Shown: positions 26,161 to 38,952 of the stretch, one piece after another
Layout of the letters: each line of letters starts with the position of its first letter
How positions within the stretch are numbered: position 1 is the first letter of the stretch
DNA from: Vigna angularis
Taxonomy: Eukaryota > Streptophyta > Magnoliopsida > Fabales > Fabaceae
Direction: 5' to 3'
DNA length: 64,000 nt
Assembly (NCBI RefSeq): GCF_016808095.1
Contig: NC_068978.1
Coordinates: 20,142,806 to 20,206,805, forward strand
The notes under the pieces: generated by a model
What the model was told of the DNA's origin: nothing
Seen by the model: only the letters and a program-made list of their open reading frames with translations
Databases searched by the model: none
Position numbers and translations under genes: made by a program

Positions 26161-26579
26161 AGGTCCTCCAACTGTCAAACCTGAACCAAGCTATAACGTT
26201 TGCCAAGCTCCATGAGGATAAACACTCTAGCAACCCCTCATTCAACCGCTTGTCTCGCTCATCTCCACCAACAAACACATAACCACTTGCCTCCTCAAAA
26301 CCACTGCCACCGCTCTTACTTACACCCCCCAATAAGCTACCCATCAAAAGATTAACAAAGACAGAAATGCAGGCAACGAGAGAGAAGAATTTATGCTACA
26401 ACTACGATGAACAGTATATGCGCGGGCATCATTTTAAGTCTAAATTTCTCCTTCTAGTCTCCACCGAACCAGATGATGACCCAGATACACCAACAGACCT
26501 GGATCCACGGGTAATAGATGACCATTCTCCCAAATCAGGCCCTCATTAGTCTACATGCACTTTTGGGTCAATGGACCCC

Positions 26580-28112
26580 TCACACCCTACATTTGACGAG
26601 ATTAACGGGTACAAAGTCCAAGTTTTAGTGGATAGTGGAGCTACACACAATTTCATACAAAGTTAGGTGAGTCATTTCCTTCCGCTCCAGAATGAGGCCA
26701 CTTAAACTCCTTTAAGACTAATGGTCGGTATCGGTGATTTTCTTCCATGCTATAATTTTTGTCCCAAGGCCCAACTTCATTTGGCCTCTTTAAAATTGTC
26801 CATTGATTTGTATCCATTAGAATTTTCTGGTACTGACATTGTATTAGGGGTTCATTGGTTGACTCAAGTAAGCTCATTTGTGATGGACTACAATGGCCCT
26901 TATATGAGATTCATGTGGGAAGGTAAAATGGTGGAATTAAAAGGAGAAACAAGCCCAACTCTGAACCCAATTTCTATTCACCAATTACAGAGACTGCAAC
27001 AAACAAATAGTGTTGAGGCTCTTTTCCAACTCACACTCGAGCCTACATGCTCACCATCCTTACACTCTCACTCTGCCACCACAACCACACCCCCTCCTTC
27101 CAACGCCACCACTATTACACATATTCTCACCTCTGATCACCTTCACCTTCAAGCCCTCCTCCACAAATACTCCTCTCTTTTTCAACCACCAACCACCTTA
27201 CCACCCTCAAGACCCACAGATCACCGTATTACACTACATCCAAATACTTCACCAATTTTAGTATGACCCTACTATTATCCCCACTTCCAAAAGCACGAAA
27301 TTGAACAACAAGTGCAACAGATGCTTGACTCGGCTTTATTAAGCCTAGTACAAGTCCCTTTTCTTCTCAAGTTCTCCTTGTCAAGAAGAAAGACGAGACT
27401 TAGCGTTTTTGCGTTGACTACGCGTCCTCAATGTCGTCACTATAAAGGAGAAATTTCCAATTCCAACCGTTGATGAGTTATTGGATGAACTGGGTAATGC
27501 CACTTGGTTTTCTAAGTTGGATTTATTTTTGGGTTTCCACCAAATCTTGATGCTTCCCACGATTGTGACAAAATTGTCTTCCGCGCACATAATGGTCATT
27601 TCAAATTCAAAGTCATGCCATTTGGGTTGTGCAATGCCCCTTCTACATTTTAGGCCACCATGAATGACCTCTTTCGCCCACGTCTTCGTCAATTCATCAT
27701 TGTATTTTTTATAACATCCTTGTCTATAGCCCAACATTGGATTTACACATTTCCCATCTGAACTTTTCAATTGCTAGTCCAGAATAGCTTTCACCAAGGA
27801 GAAATGTTCAATCAGAAGTGAGTCCAAACATTACTTGGGTCACATAGTCTCTAATAAAGGTGTGCGTCCATACCCTAGTAAGATCTAAGCTGTTCTTGAT
27901 TGGCCAACACCCACATCAATCAAGTCTCTTCGTGGCTTCTTGGGTTTGACTGAATTCTATTGTCGTTTTGTCAAAGGTTATGCCTCCATCGCCAATGCTC
28001 TCACTGACTTCCTTAAACGTGACAATTTCTTTTGGCAAGATAGTGCCTTACAAGCCTTCCAACATTTGAAAGAGGCATTAACGAATGCTCCTGTTTTGAA
28101 AGAGGCATTAAC
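26580..28112 (+). pseudogene. Gypsy protease and reverse transcriptase remnant
   Basis: The protease active-site motif DSGATHNF is at about 26633-26656. The RT segment shows [32 protein letters not shown] and SLRGFLGLTEFYCRFVK across several frames. At least six stops or shifts interrupt it. The domain order protease then RT fits Ty3/gypsy. Confidence 0.88.
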
Positions 28113-29029
28113 GAATGAGGGTTATTCTCTCTCAAATGTTGGGAGGATTTAACATCATACCATCACATAACATACTAACATAGTTATAATATCACAGTAT
28201 AGACTAACATATTCATAACATCACAACATGTCTCAGTCTTCCACTCATAACTCAGATCATCACCACCCAAACTATCATAGTCATAACATTACAATACATC
28301 ACAATATTAAACTCACAACTCAAATCATTTACACAAGCTTCTGTTGTTTCCTTGAATTTTGTCGTACCAAACCTGTTTCGCAAAACAGGACGATTCAAGT
28401 TGTCTTCTATCGCAACTTCAGACCTATCTCCTCCACTCGTCAAAGAATTACGAGTAAAAATTTCAGTTAGGCACACCCACCGAGCACTATACTCACACGA
28501 GCTGAAGTCATTGGGTGAGACATCCAACCCTCTCTAGTCCTCGCGCACGAGGATAGGGTGACACTTGAATCTCAATCTCCGCAGAAAACTCAACACATTA
28601 TCGTATCACAATACGAACACCATCGATTCGACAAAAATTCTAAGCAAATGATAGAACACATGCTCTCACAACTTCACCATCACAACCATACACAGATCAC
28701 CATCATATACAAAGTTAACCAAATTCCTTGACCAACAATTTAATTAAAAATTCATAAATTATTAAATAACTTAATTTAATTATTTTTTTACTTACGCACC
28801 CGTGAAATTATTAATTTCACAACTCTACCACTTGAACCAATATTTTCTAATGCACCTGCGCTTTTACTAAAATCACAACTCATATTAAAACTCACTTTTT
28901 AATGTACCCCTCTTTATTTTAATTACACTCCCTCTCTTAAATCTATTAATTAAAGTGGATCCTATTAAATTTTTTAACTTTAAAACAAAAACCATATTTT
29001 TCTCACACGTGGACCCCACTTGAATTACT
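28113..29029. other. Intergenic repeat-like DNA before the ALADIN gene
   Basis: The first part (28140-28700) has CATAACATCACA-type words and sequence like a retrotransposon untranslated region (GTCCTCGCGCACGAGGATAG). No gene was found. Confidence 0.5.
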
Positions 29030-29745
29030 CATTTCTCACTAAAAGTTCTCTTTCTCTTTTTTTTTTCCTACTTCTACGTGACCATTCTCTTCCTCCCTCT
29101 CTTTCTCGTTTGTTTTCAATTAAAACACAACTTTCACTCACTCATCATTTTTCCACAAAAGCCATGGACACCACACCTCTTTTCAAGATCACTTTCTCAC
29201 ATTTCATTTCTCAATTCCTTCTTCTCCCTTGCACCTATTTACGTAACTCACTTCACATACCTACACTACAATTTTCCATTTCACTCTTCTCTCTCTTCCT
29301 TTCAAAGCTCACGGCCTCACCACACTTACTCACTATTTTATTTCATTTCACCCTTCTCTCTCCTTCCTCCCCTTTTAACTTATCACACACTTACTTCCAC
29401 TCTTTCTTCCACTTTTGACTTTTCAAACACACATCTCTCACTTTTCACTTTTTCTTTCTCCTTCCTTTTCTCCTTTTACGTAACTAACACACACATGTCA
29501 CTTTATTTTCTCTTCACTCCTCACATTTACGTTGTATACTTTCATCCAATTGTTTTGTTTGACTTTTCAATTCCACTCACCCTCCACTCTCTTATTTACG
29601 TCAACCACAAGCACACCTTCTCTTCTATTTTTCTTTTCCCCTTCCTCACTCACGTCAACCTTCTACACGTACTCTCTTCTATAATATTTTTCTTTTCCTC
29701 CACTATATACGTAACTCTTCCATGTATCACCACCCTTTTCATTTC
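29030..29745. other. G-depleted, pyrimidine-rich tract with recurring TTACGT words
   Basis: Over about 700 bp the plus strand is almost entirely C, T and A; most of the few Gs sit in ACGT words such as TTTACGTAAC, TTTACGTC and CTCACGTC. The long open frames here follow from the skew (few stop codons) and show no family signal. Confidence 0.75.
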
Positions 29746-29746
29746 G

Positions 29747-29801
29747 TGACATCCTTCAACGGAGGTGACATCCTTCAACGGAGGTGACATCCTTCAACGT
29801 A
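29747..29801. repeat. 20-bp tandem repeat, three copies
   Basis: The unit GACATCCTTCAACGGAGGTG occurs three times head to tail, the last copy diverging at its end. It has no spacers, so it is not a CRISPR array. Confidence 0.9.
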
Positions 29802-29907
29802 TAGAAAGATGTCACCGACGTACCACCACCACCACAACACGAACACCCACGCCACCGCACCACCAACGGCTCTCCGACGACACCAAACAGATCTCACGAG
29901 AGTGTGA

Positions 29908-30006
29908 GAAGGATGCGGGAAGAGAGTGAGAGAAGGATGTGGGAAGAGAGTGAGAGAAGGATGTGGGAAGAGAGTGAGAGACGGATGTGGGAAGAGAGTG
30001 AGACAG
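29908..30006. repeat. 24-bp tandem repeat, about four copies
   Basis: The unit AGGATGTGGGAAGAGAGTGAGAGA repeats head to tail with single-base changes. It is purine-rich on the plus strand, the opposite skew to the tract just upstream. Confidence 0.9.
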
Positions 30007-30292
30007 AGTGGGGGGTGCGACTGAATGAGAGAATAATTATTTAGGGTTTTAAAGTTAAAGTAAAAAGTTAAAATTTTAAAGGTGATTTTGTCATTACAAA
30101 TTTTATGGGGAGGTGCAGGGAGTATCGGTGGTGGTGGAGAGAGCAACCTTCTAATAATAAAAATGAAGTTTTTAATACTTAATTGAAAATTAATACAATT
30201 ATTTATTGTATATGATACTAAGTGAAGAAGAAAGCGGGAAAACAAGGTGAATCAAAGCTATAACCCTACTTTCTCTCTAACGGGAACCAAAA

Positions 30293-33200
30293 ATGGCTTC
30301 CTTTCCTCCTCCGGGTTCACTCACTCTCTGCGAACTCAATCGTGACCTGAGTAACTCTCTCTCTCTCTCTCTCTCTAACTCTCACTCTCTCACTTCCTAT
30401 TGCTTCGCTTCTCTAACTGAAATTTTCTTCTGCAGTCACAGTGGAAGCTCTGTCCGATGATCAAGCCAACCAAACCTACGGAAAAATCCTGGTCGCTAAT
30501 CGCATCATACACGTTTCCCAATTCCTTCGATTTTCTTCTTCTCGATGTTGTTTCCGCATTTAATTCATTATCACCATTTCCTATTTCTATATTAGGGATC
30601 GGTGTTCAGTCCCGTTCCCTTTCACTCTCTGGAGAGCGAGGCTTCCGATCAGGAAGGAGCAACGACGACGGCGAACGCCGCTGGAGAAAACATTCAGAGG
30701 AAAGGTCCGGTGGCACTCTTGCAAGGGCTCGTGAACACCTATCTCGGACGCCTCTTTTACCCTAACGATGTATGCTGTGCTTGATTCGTCTCACTCTTTG
30801 CATTATGGTGTGATTTAACGTGGGTTCATAGTGTGGTGTTATTTGAATGTTAATTGTTGGGCCAGGTGCATTTGTTGCCGGAGGTTGATCTCCAAGGAGT
30901 AAGCTGGCACCCTAATAAGCATATAATTGCTTTCATTTCAGCCCCTACACAAGTTTTCGTTCGTGATTACCAAGAGTCTGGTACTTAACTTGTTATGATC
31001 ACGAGACGTGTTATTAGTAGCTTGTTTAGGTCTTTTTTGGATAAAATTATCAGTAGAAGAAAATAAGAAGATAAAACAAGCACAGGTTATTCCTACAAGT
31101 TAAAATTAGCTAATTCACAAATTAAAATAAGCTTTTTGATAATCTATACCGTGGATCTTCAGTAATTTGACATGTGGGAGAAGCTTATTTCATTTTATCT
31201 TTTTTTTTTCTTCTATTAGTGATTAATGGAAAAGTTTATCCAAACAAGATCTTAGTTATTGTTATTTTTGTTTAGTAACTGCTGATTGATATTCTGACAT
31301 TGTGAATAGAGGGGAAGGATCCGAGCATTTTGGCGAATGAGTCACAGAGACACGTTAGGGTGCTGGATTGGAGGCCCAATGGTGGGAAAATGCTTGCTGT
31401 GGGTTGCAAGTGAGGTTTTGTCTCTGTGTGGTTGTTATGGTGAATGCAACGTCAATTGTTCTGGAGTATGCTTTTCTTGTTTACTGGAATTGGGTTTACT
31501 GTTGCAGGGGTGGAATTTGCATCTGGGCTGCTTCTTATCCTGGAAATGCTCCATCTGTTAGATCTGGTGCTGCTTCCTTTTTAGGAAGTTTGTCTAGAAG
31601 CTCGGGAAATCGGTATATTCTGGTTGATTTTCTTCGTAGTCCATACGATGAGCATGTTAGTGCTCTCACTTGGAGCCCGGATGGAAGATATCCTTATAAA
31701 TTTTAAAAGTCCTTATTTTTGGGCTCTTTTATGTGTTTCCCAGTGCAAGACGATATGTATTCTTTTTTTTTTTAAATTGTATGTACTCAACCATACTTTT
31801 CTTAACCTATGTTTACATACTTAGCATCTGGTTCATATGAAAGCTCCTCATTCACAGTGTGGGATTTTGCTCAAGGTATGATGAAGATCTTTGCTTCCTT
31901 AAGTGTCTTGCACTTTACTTTTAAACATTATTGCCATTCACTGATGTTACTAATATGCCCAATACCTTTAAAAATCATTCTGGATTTTTCTTTTTTATTT
32001 TTCTGCCTGAGTTGTTCTCCCTCAATTTTGGAGGGGATACTAAAAGTACCCTAAATTGCATATGTTTACAACCTAGACTGATAAACTGAACAAACACAAT
32101 AACATACGGAAGATAGAATCTGATGGACCATAGACCAAGGTTGTTTAAATATGGAGGAATACACCCTTTTTAACTCTTAAATTTAATTTTCTAGCGTGAA
32201 CTAAACTTTTCAGTGGATGTAATTTGATCTTACCAATTGATCAATGTTGTCCATGAAGATAGGCTCAATTGGTAGGATAAAATTACATCAACTCTAAAGG
32301 TCCTTAGTCCCATTCTTACCATTGATTACTGGTAATTTGTTCACAAGGTCATATGAAAGTTTAAGTGGCACTGTAAGCCCTATTGAGGCTTGTGGTGTGA
32401 CTTGTCTTGGAATGGCCTCCCTTCCCAACTTTTTTGTGCTAAAGAAGAATCAATCAAAGTTCTGTGTCCCTACTTATGTATGCTATGTTGATTCTGAATT
32501 CTTAGATTGATAGTTTCGAGCATGGTGGGTGAGGACTGTGTTTATATCTAGATTGGCATTTTGTTGTTCATCAGCAACGGTGATGATGACTATCTTATCT
32601 CACTAGCTGAGGTCCATTCTTATGTCAAATGGTGTTGTTGGGCTCAGTTAGAAATCAAAGTCTAAGATATATTAGTTACCATTAAATCTCTTTTAACAAT
32701 TTCCTCTGTCATGAGTAATTTATGCCCAGGATATCAAAATGTTTTACGTTGGCTATCATAAAGGCATAAAACAACCCTTTACTTAAATTTTGGATTGGCT
32801 ATGAGACCACAACAATTTAGATTGTCATATAAAAAAATTTTAAGCTCTAGTGGTTGTCTCTAATATAGGTGTAGGGACACCCATTCGACGGGGATTGGGA
32901 GGCATATCAATGCTGAAGTGGTCACCTACTGGAGATTACTTCTTTGCCTCAAAATTGTAATGCAAAAATGTCAAAGATGATTATTTATTCAACATGCACT
33001 GTTTATGATTCACACCCTCATCATTATTTTTCTCGTTTAGTGATGGAACCTTTTATCTTTGGGAGACAAACACGTGGACATCAGAACAATGGTCATCAAC
33101 AAGTGGTTTTGTCAAGGTATATGAAATTTACATTCATATTTTGGTGCTCAAAGATGACTTTATAGCAAGTGGCATTTAGTCCTTAACAGTGCATTGATAT

Positions 33201-35630
33201 GTTTGACAATATGTTGATAGTATAAATAGAATTATCTTCAATAGTATTCAGTGTAAAAATTTAGTTATGCTTAAATGTAAGAGCTATAACATACCTTTTT
33301 ATTTTAGGGTGATGGGCAATGTTGCTTTCGTAATAAAAGATTAATTTATTATCAAGAAAGAATGTCCACGGTAGGATGATGGAATATCTTAGAAGAAACC
33401 ATAGAAGAGATCAAGGATTATTTACGTGTTTAAGGAGCTGAATTAATATAGAGGCAAAAAGGAAAATCTTTATTGCTAATTGCAATCTAGCCCTACTTTG
33501 GAGCAAAAAAGAATTGACATATTTTTCCCTGTTTTTGATAACTCCACAAATCAGAAATAACAGTGACTCCCTTCAATAAACCATCAGTAGAACACTGAAA
33601 AGAAGCGTAAACCTAATTTTATGCCAAAAGAAAGCTTAGGGCCATAGTCACACCCATAAAATTGGGAAAATTTGGCTCCAGCCAAACACTCTAAGACTAA
33701 ATAACCTGCACACTGCACCTCGATTTTGCCCTCTGTTCTACCAGAACCTTTATAATGAGCCATCAAAACAGCTCCTTAATTACAAGTGAGATGAACATAT
33801 AATAGACATGTTCCATCAGTCATATTCTTGTAGAAGAAAAGCTGTGTATTTTACTTAATACGTACTATAATTACTCATACTTTACCTTCTGTTGAGACTA
33901 GGAGTTATTAGTGTTCATATATCTTGAGGGCAACAATATCTATGAAAAAAAAGATTCGGTGGTAGAACTTAGCATTTATGTACAATTCAGTTTTATTCTT
34001 GTGATAGCTATCACATAATGCTCATTTATTTAGTTTCTACTTTCAATGACGTGTTATCAGGGAGCAACATGGGATCCAGATGGGCGCATGATACTTCTTG
34101 CATTTTCTGAATCGTCGACTTTGGGATCTGTTCACTTTGCATCAAAGCCTCCCTCATTAGGTATCTGACCATTTTTGTTTAAAGATATGTTAAGTTTATT
34201 GTTTTTGACTTTTTGTATCTTGGCTATATTAATACTGGACAAATGAAAGTGTGGCATTGAAATATAGGAACTAAATTGAAAAGGGAAAAGTCAGACAGGG
34301 AAACGGAATCTATTAAAGATATCTGGGATAAATGTGTTACAGTCTCTGACCTATAAAGTCTATTTATAGTGAGACACTGCCATAAAAAGGCTGACAACAA
34401 AGACCGTGACAAACAGTACCAATCTTTTCCCGTAATAAAATTTGTGAGTTGGATGGAAAAGGGAAAAGTGATTGATAGAAGCAATAGAAGCATGCAATCA
34501 AATTTTGAGCACTTACGACCCTGTGTTTTGAAGTCTTAGTCTTAACCTCAATTCATTTTTAATATTAATATTAATGTATGTGCTTGTTATAGCATTCCTG
34601 ATGTACAATTTTTCAAATTAATTTGGTATTTGTTTTTTCTTTATGAAATGTCATATATTGATAATTTCTTATCCGTGACTTTCCAGATGCTCATCTGTTA
34701 CCTGTTGATTTGCCGGAAATACTATCATTGACAGGAAGGTAAAGATGAATTTATGTTTTTGTGTTGAATAATTCCTTTATGTGTTCCTAAAGTCTCGTCA
34801 TTATATTAAATTCCTTCTGAACCAGCTCTTAAGACTGTCTGTCACCTGGATGTCATGGCTCAAATTGTAGTGACAGTCTTTGCTTATAAAAGCAGGGTGG
34901 CATACATCTACCCTGCCCAAACCATATTTTGATAGGATGTGAATTATGTCATGTCATGTTTGGTTATCATGTTTGGTTTGTGGCCTTTGGTTATCTTATA
35001 TCATTTCATTCAGTCAGGGAATTGAAAAGATAGCATGGGATAATTCGGGGGAGCGATTGGCTATTTCTTTTAAAGGTGGAGATGACATGTACAGGGGACT
35101 GATAGCCATATATGATACAAGAAGGACACCTCTTATATCTACATCTTTAATGTGAGTTCATGGTTGAATTGAAAATGGTTCAATTACTGATCTCTGTTAT
35201 TATTCATTAATTTAATGCTGGATTTTATGTCATTTGACATTGTTTTCCCTTCCAATTATGTGCTTTAGTGGATTTATAAGAGGGCCTGGAGACAGTCCGA
35301 AGCCAATCACGTTTTCATTTCACGGAAAATTTAAGCAGGGACCATTGCTTTCTGTGGTTAGTCTACGTTGAATTTAACTGTTGTTATTATTTCAATTTTC
35401 TTTTCAAGTATCTTTTCTATAGTAAGATAATCTGATATCATTATTTATTTTAGCCCTTAAAAATAGAAGAAAAAAATAAAGAAAATATGATCATTTGGAG
35501 TCTTCATATTGGGGTTTCAATGGGGTTTTACCGCACACATCTAAGTTCTGTGTTTGTTTTCCTACAGTGTTGGAGCAGTGGGTTTTGTTGCACTTACCCC
35601 CTCTTGTTTCGTTCCCATATGCTTCCATGA
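30293..35630 (+). CDS. ALADIN: ALADIN nucleoporin, WD40 protein, 14 exons, 448 aa
   Basis: Exons 30293-30350, 30436-30491, 30596-30769, 30866-30980, 31310-31409, 31508-31687, 31817-31875, 32869-32956, 33041-33116, 34061-34160, 34687-34738, 35014-35151, 35269-35356 and 35568-35630 sum to 1347 bp with phases that all agree. The protein opens MASFPPPGSLTLCELNRDL, carries WD-type repeats over about residues 110-400 (for example GGICIWAASYPGNAPSVRSG and TGDYFF), and ends FRSHMLP. ALADIN is a nuclear pore scaffold-associated protein, about 447 aa in Arabidopsis. Intron 6 is of the U12 AT-AC class; the rest are GT-AG. The gene looks intact and lies between two opposed halves of a gypsy element. Confidence 0.96.
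31688..31816 (+). other. U12-type AT-AC intron in ALADIN
   Basis: The intron begins ATATCCTT, the minor-spliceosome donor consensus, and ends AC. A branch-site match TTTTCTTAACC lies about 11 nt before the acceptor. Only this choice of borders restores the frame and the expected GRYLASG sequence; no GT-AG pair does so. Confidence 0.93.
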
Positions 35631-36204
35631 CGAGGATTTCTGTGAGATTTTGTTGTTTGTACACGATTTGGAGAAATTCGAAGTTAATGTCATTAATTCA
35701 ATTTTTTTTATTACTTGAGTTGTTTTACCTTCAAATTATAGGGATTGTAATTGGATTCTAACATCTATGAAAATTATCCATATTAGACGTGGTATTTGTT
35801 CTTCATATGGCTTTGGGTCTGAGTGTAGTTAATGTATCTCCAAATTTTGATAGATGATTATTACCATCCAACTCCATCTATATTTGCAAATATATTATCT
35901 TTCACGAATGGGAATTTGTCGTGATACTGTATGAAAATTATTTTTAATGAAATAAAAGATTTCTTTAAGCAGTTATTTTTACTTTAAATCGTTTCTCTTT
36001 CTTTATTCATCTTATACAACTAATATTTTTAAACACTATTCACGCAGTTCTTAGGTGAAAATGGTGTTGTGTACCTTTCTAATATTGTTAAAGAAGCTGC
36101 TGTTGGTGATGTATTATCAGATTAAGAACATTAAGCACTAAACACTTGTCACGAGCTTTTCTATTACTGCTTACATTCACTGCAAACACTCCAACACATC
36201 TTTA

Positions 36205-36425
36205 TCTCTTTAGTCCTATGTAAGAAAAAATAGAGAATGGAATAATCTAGAGCATAAGAATATAAGGAGAGAATACGTAATAATTATTTTTATTGTTTCA
36301 TTGCTTAACAAGATGTGTTTTGTACAAGCACTACTCTTTATAATTAATATTTCTTCACATGGGTATAACGTTTTCCTCCTTTTTAAGTAAGGGTGACATG
36401 TCACTTAGTAACAAAATCCCTAACA
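36205..36425 (-). repeat. 3' LTR piece of the back-half gypsy element
   Basis: The minus strand begins TGTTAGGGATTTTGTTACTAAG and shares its word order with 25385-25610 on the plus strand, with clear divergence (around a fifth of positions by eye). Confidence 0.75.
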
Positions 36426-37390
36426 TAAATTGACTGATGGATAACCCTTTTAGGACCATTAATAGAAGCATCTGGAGCATTACTTGGGTTGTATTTAACA
36501 TCTCGAATAATACATGTGCTTACCTTGTGCATAGTCAATAGGATTAGAGTACTGCAAAGGCCCCATGATTCTTTCATCTCCCTTCGGATGGAGAAGCACC
36601 TTGTCCTCAAGGTGGAATTGCTCTTCCATAACTCCCTATGGTTCCTACGTAGCATCTTCGTAGCATCTTCTGGTGGAAGACCCCTCTATTGCACCAAGAC
36701 TAAGTCAGAATCTGGCTTAGTTTTTAGAATAGCTATGGGTTCCAATATGGGTTAATTATCATTGAATTCTAAGGGAAGTTTTGAAGCTGTTGTCGGGGGA
36801 TTTCCCTTGTTTGGTCTGAGAAAGCTGACGTGAAAGACATTGTGGATTTTGGCAGTTGAAGGAAACTCTAATTTGTAAGCAACTTGCCCAATTCGTTCCA
36901 AGACCTGGAAGGGACCAAAAAATCGTTTCTATAACTTGCCCTGGTAATGAACAACAACTGAAACTTGACGGTGAGGGCAAAGACAAACATAAACCCAATC
37001 TCCAGGTTGGAATTGGAGATCGCGACGGTTGGTGTCTGCCCATCCCTTAATATTTGCTTATGCCTTTTGGAGGTTGTTGTTGAGTTTATGGATGGTGCCA
37101 ACTCTAGATTGCAATTCAAATTGAACAATAGCGTTTGAAGTGTTAGAAGAAAGACCTTGGGGAATAGATGGTGGGGGATGTCCATACACGACTTCAAATG
37201 AGGTCATCTTGATAGAAGTGTTAATAGTGATGTTTAAGCACTATTCGGCCTATGAAAGAAATTTGCCCCATAATGATGGCCTGTGATGAATGAAGCAGTG
37301 AAGATATTGTTGGACCTTGTTAACCACCTCAATTTGGCCATCGGACTGAGGATGGTAAGTTGTGGACATCCGCAACTTGGTACCACTTAA

Positions 37391-37750
37391 TCAGAAGAGC
37401 TCCCGCCAAAACTCGTTAAGAAACATAGGGTCCCGATAAAAAATTAAGCTCTTGGGAAGGTCGTGCAATTTGCAGATCGTGTGCACGAATAGGTCTACCA
37501 CTTTGGAGGCTAAGAAAGACCTAGGTAACATGCCAAAGTATGCAACCTTTGAGAACCTGTCGACAACAACCAATATTATAGAATTGCCTTGGTATGGAGG
37601 AAGGCCCACAATGAAATCTAGGGATAAATCCTCCCAACATATGGTAGGTGGAGGAATTGGTTGAGGTAGTCTTGCAGGTTTTTGAGCTGGGATCTTATTT
37701 TGTTGACAGATTTCACATTGGGTGACAAATGTGTGGATGTCTTGACACAT
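37391..37750 (-). pseudogene. Gypsy integrase core remnant
   Basis: A 119-codon open stretch shows the zinc-binding tail CEICQQNK and the start of the integrase catalytic core (WEDLSLDFIVGLP, VDRFSKVAYF, DPMFLNEFWRELF). It belongs to the degenerate element at 36205-38590 and is bounded by stops. Confidence 0.88.
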
Positions 37751-38725
37751 TTTGTCCTAAAAGAAGTTAGCTACTAACTTCCTAAAGGTGCGTGCTACGC
37801 TAGGGTGTCCTGCCAAAGGTGTAGAATGATACTCATGTAAGAGAGTGGGGATGAAAGGGCATGATGGAGGAATCCAGATGCGTTGTTTGAACATGATCAA
37901 CCCATTGTCAAAGAATATAGAGGAAAGTTAACAGGATTTGTTGTGATTCGCTGCTTCAGTGAAAGGAACTCGACATTGGTGGATAAATACTGCTTTAGAT
38001 CAAATATAAAATCCAATTGAGGAATGAATAAAATGAGAAGATAGTACTCCTGTTGTGACTAAAGCCTGGATAAAGCATATGTTGCTGAATTAGACTTCCC
38101 TGGGCGATATTGTATTTCAAAGTCGTAGCCCAACAACTTGTAGAGGTAATGTTGTTGATCTGGAGTAAGATCCGTTTAGGAAAGCAACTCTTTAATTGAT
38201 TTCTGATCTGTTTGGATAATGAATCTTCGGCCAAGTAAGTATTGTCGCCACTTTTGTACAACTGAGGTAACTGCACAGAGTTCCCTAAGATAAGTGGATG
38301 AGTTTTGTAGCTTCGGGCAAAACTGTTTACTGAAATATGCGATGGGATGTCCGTTTTGAGAGAGAACAACCCTCATGCCTGAACCGGAGGCATCAGTTTA
38401 AACTATGAACATGTGATCAAAATGAGGCAATGACAAAACAGGAGCATTCGTCAGTGCCTCTTTCAAATGTTGGAAGGCTTGTAAGGCATTATCTTGCCAA
38501 AAGAAATTGTCACTTTTAAGGAGGTCAGTGAGAGCACTGGCGATGGAGGCATAACCTTTGACAAAGCGACAATAGAATTCAGTCTATACTATGTTATGCT
38601 CTTAGTTACTCACCCTTCCTTTTGTGGTTGTGGTTCCACCTGCAATGATCGTACTTGTACGAGAGTAGATGGCGTTGCAGATAAGACAGGATAGGAGTAG
38701 TGCGGCGAGAAATATGGGATTAACT

Positions 38726-38952
38726 GTTGGGAATTTTATTATGTTTAAAGTATTTTTATATTTCTGAATAATGGATTTTAATAATTATAAGTTTTGAATT
38801 TTATATTGTAATACGTTCGGACATTTGATGTTTTGTTTGCTTCCGCGATTTTATATAAACGTTATAAGCGACGACATTTAAATGAAAGAAAAAAAATTTG
38901 GCGTAAATTTTGGATTTTATTATTTTCAAGTGGCACTCCGTTAAGGGTGTTA
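38726..38952 (+). repeat. LTR-like segment
   Basis: Starts TGTTGGGAATTTT and ends GGGTGTTACA, the edge style of plant gypsy LTRs, about 227 bp. No partner LTR, primer site or target duplication could be shown, so this is a candidate only. Confidence 0.4.

Larger units (their letters stand above)
25385..28112 (+). mobile_element. Front half of a Ty3/gypsy element (LTR, gag, protease, RT), decayed
   Basis: A 5' LTR-like piece (about 25385-25610) shares the order of the LTR at 36205-36425. It is followed by gag (about 25685-26160), an aspartic protease with VLVDSGATHNFIQ (about 26610-26670), and reverse transcriptase (about 27265-28112) with SKLDL and [10 protein letters not shown]. The sequence ends abruptly inside the start of the RNase H region, after LKEALTNAPV. 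Stops and frameshifts occur throughout. The remaining pol is missing here but present, inverted, at 36205-38590. Confidence 0.88.
36205..38590 (-). mobile_element. Back half of a Ty3/gypsy element (RNase H, integrase, 3' LTR), inverted and decayed
   Basis: Reading down the minus strand, RNase H begins near 38590 with TEFYCRFVK-type codons and continues through SQNGHPIAYFSKQ and KELLS. The integrase region (37750-37391) has CEICQQNK and DLSLDFIVGLPPYQGNS with VVVDRFSKVAYF. A C-terminal region near 36880-37000 resembles the conserved GPFxVLERIG segment, and an LTR of about 220 bp ends at 36205. Multiple stops are present. The first 140-150 bp (38446-38590) duplicate 27945-28095 at roughly 95 percent identity. 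Confidence 0.88.

Noticed and set aside
29020..29749. Plus-strand frames of 132 and 223 codons rich in Phe, Leu, Ser and His
   Set aside because: They result from the G-poor composition, which removes most stop codons. No domain or start context supports them.
29747..30006. Short direct repeats considered as a CRISPR array
   Set aside because: Head-to-tail units without spacers in a plant nuclear genome; ordinary minisatellites.
36050..36125. Short open stretch after an AG (FLGENGVVYLSNIVKE...) downstream of ALADIN
   Set aside because: It could be a leftover exon, but it is only about 25 codons, ALADIN already ends at 35630, and no family was recognised.
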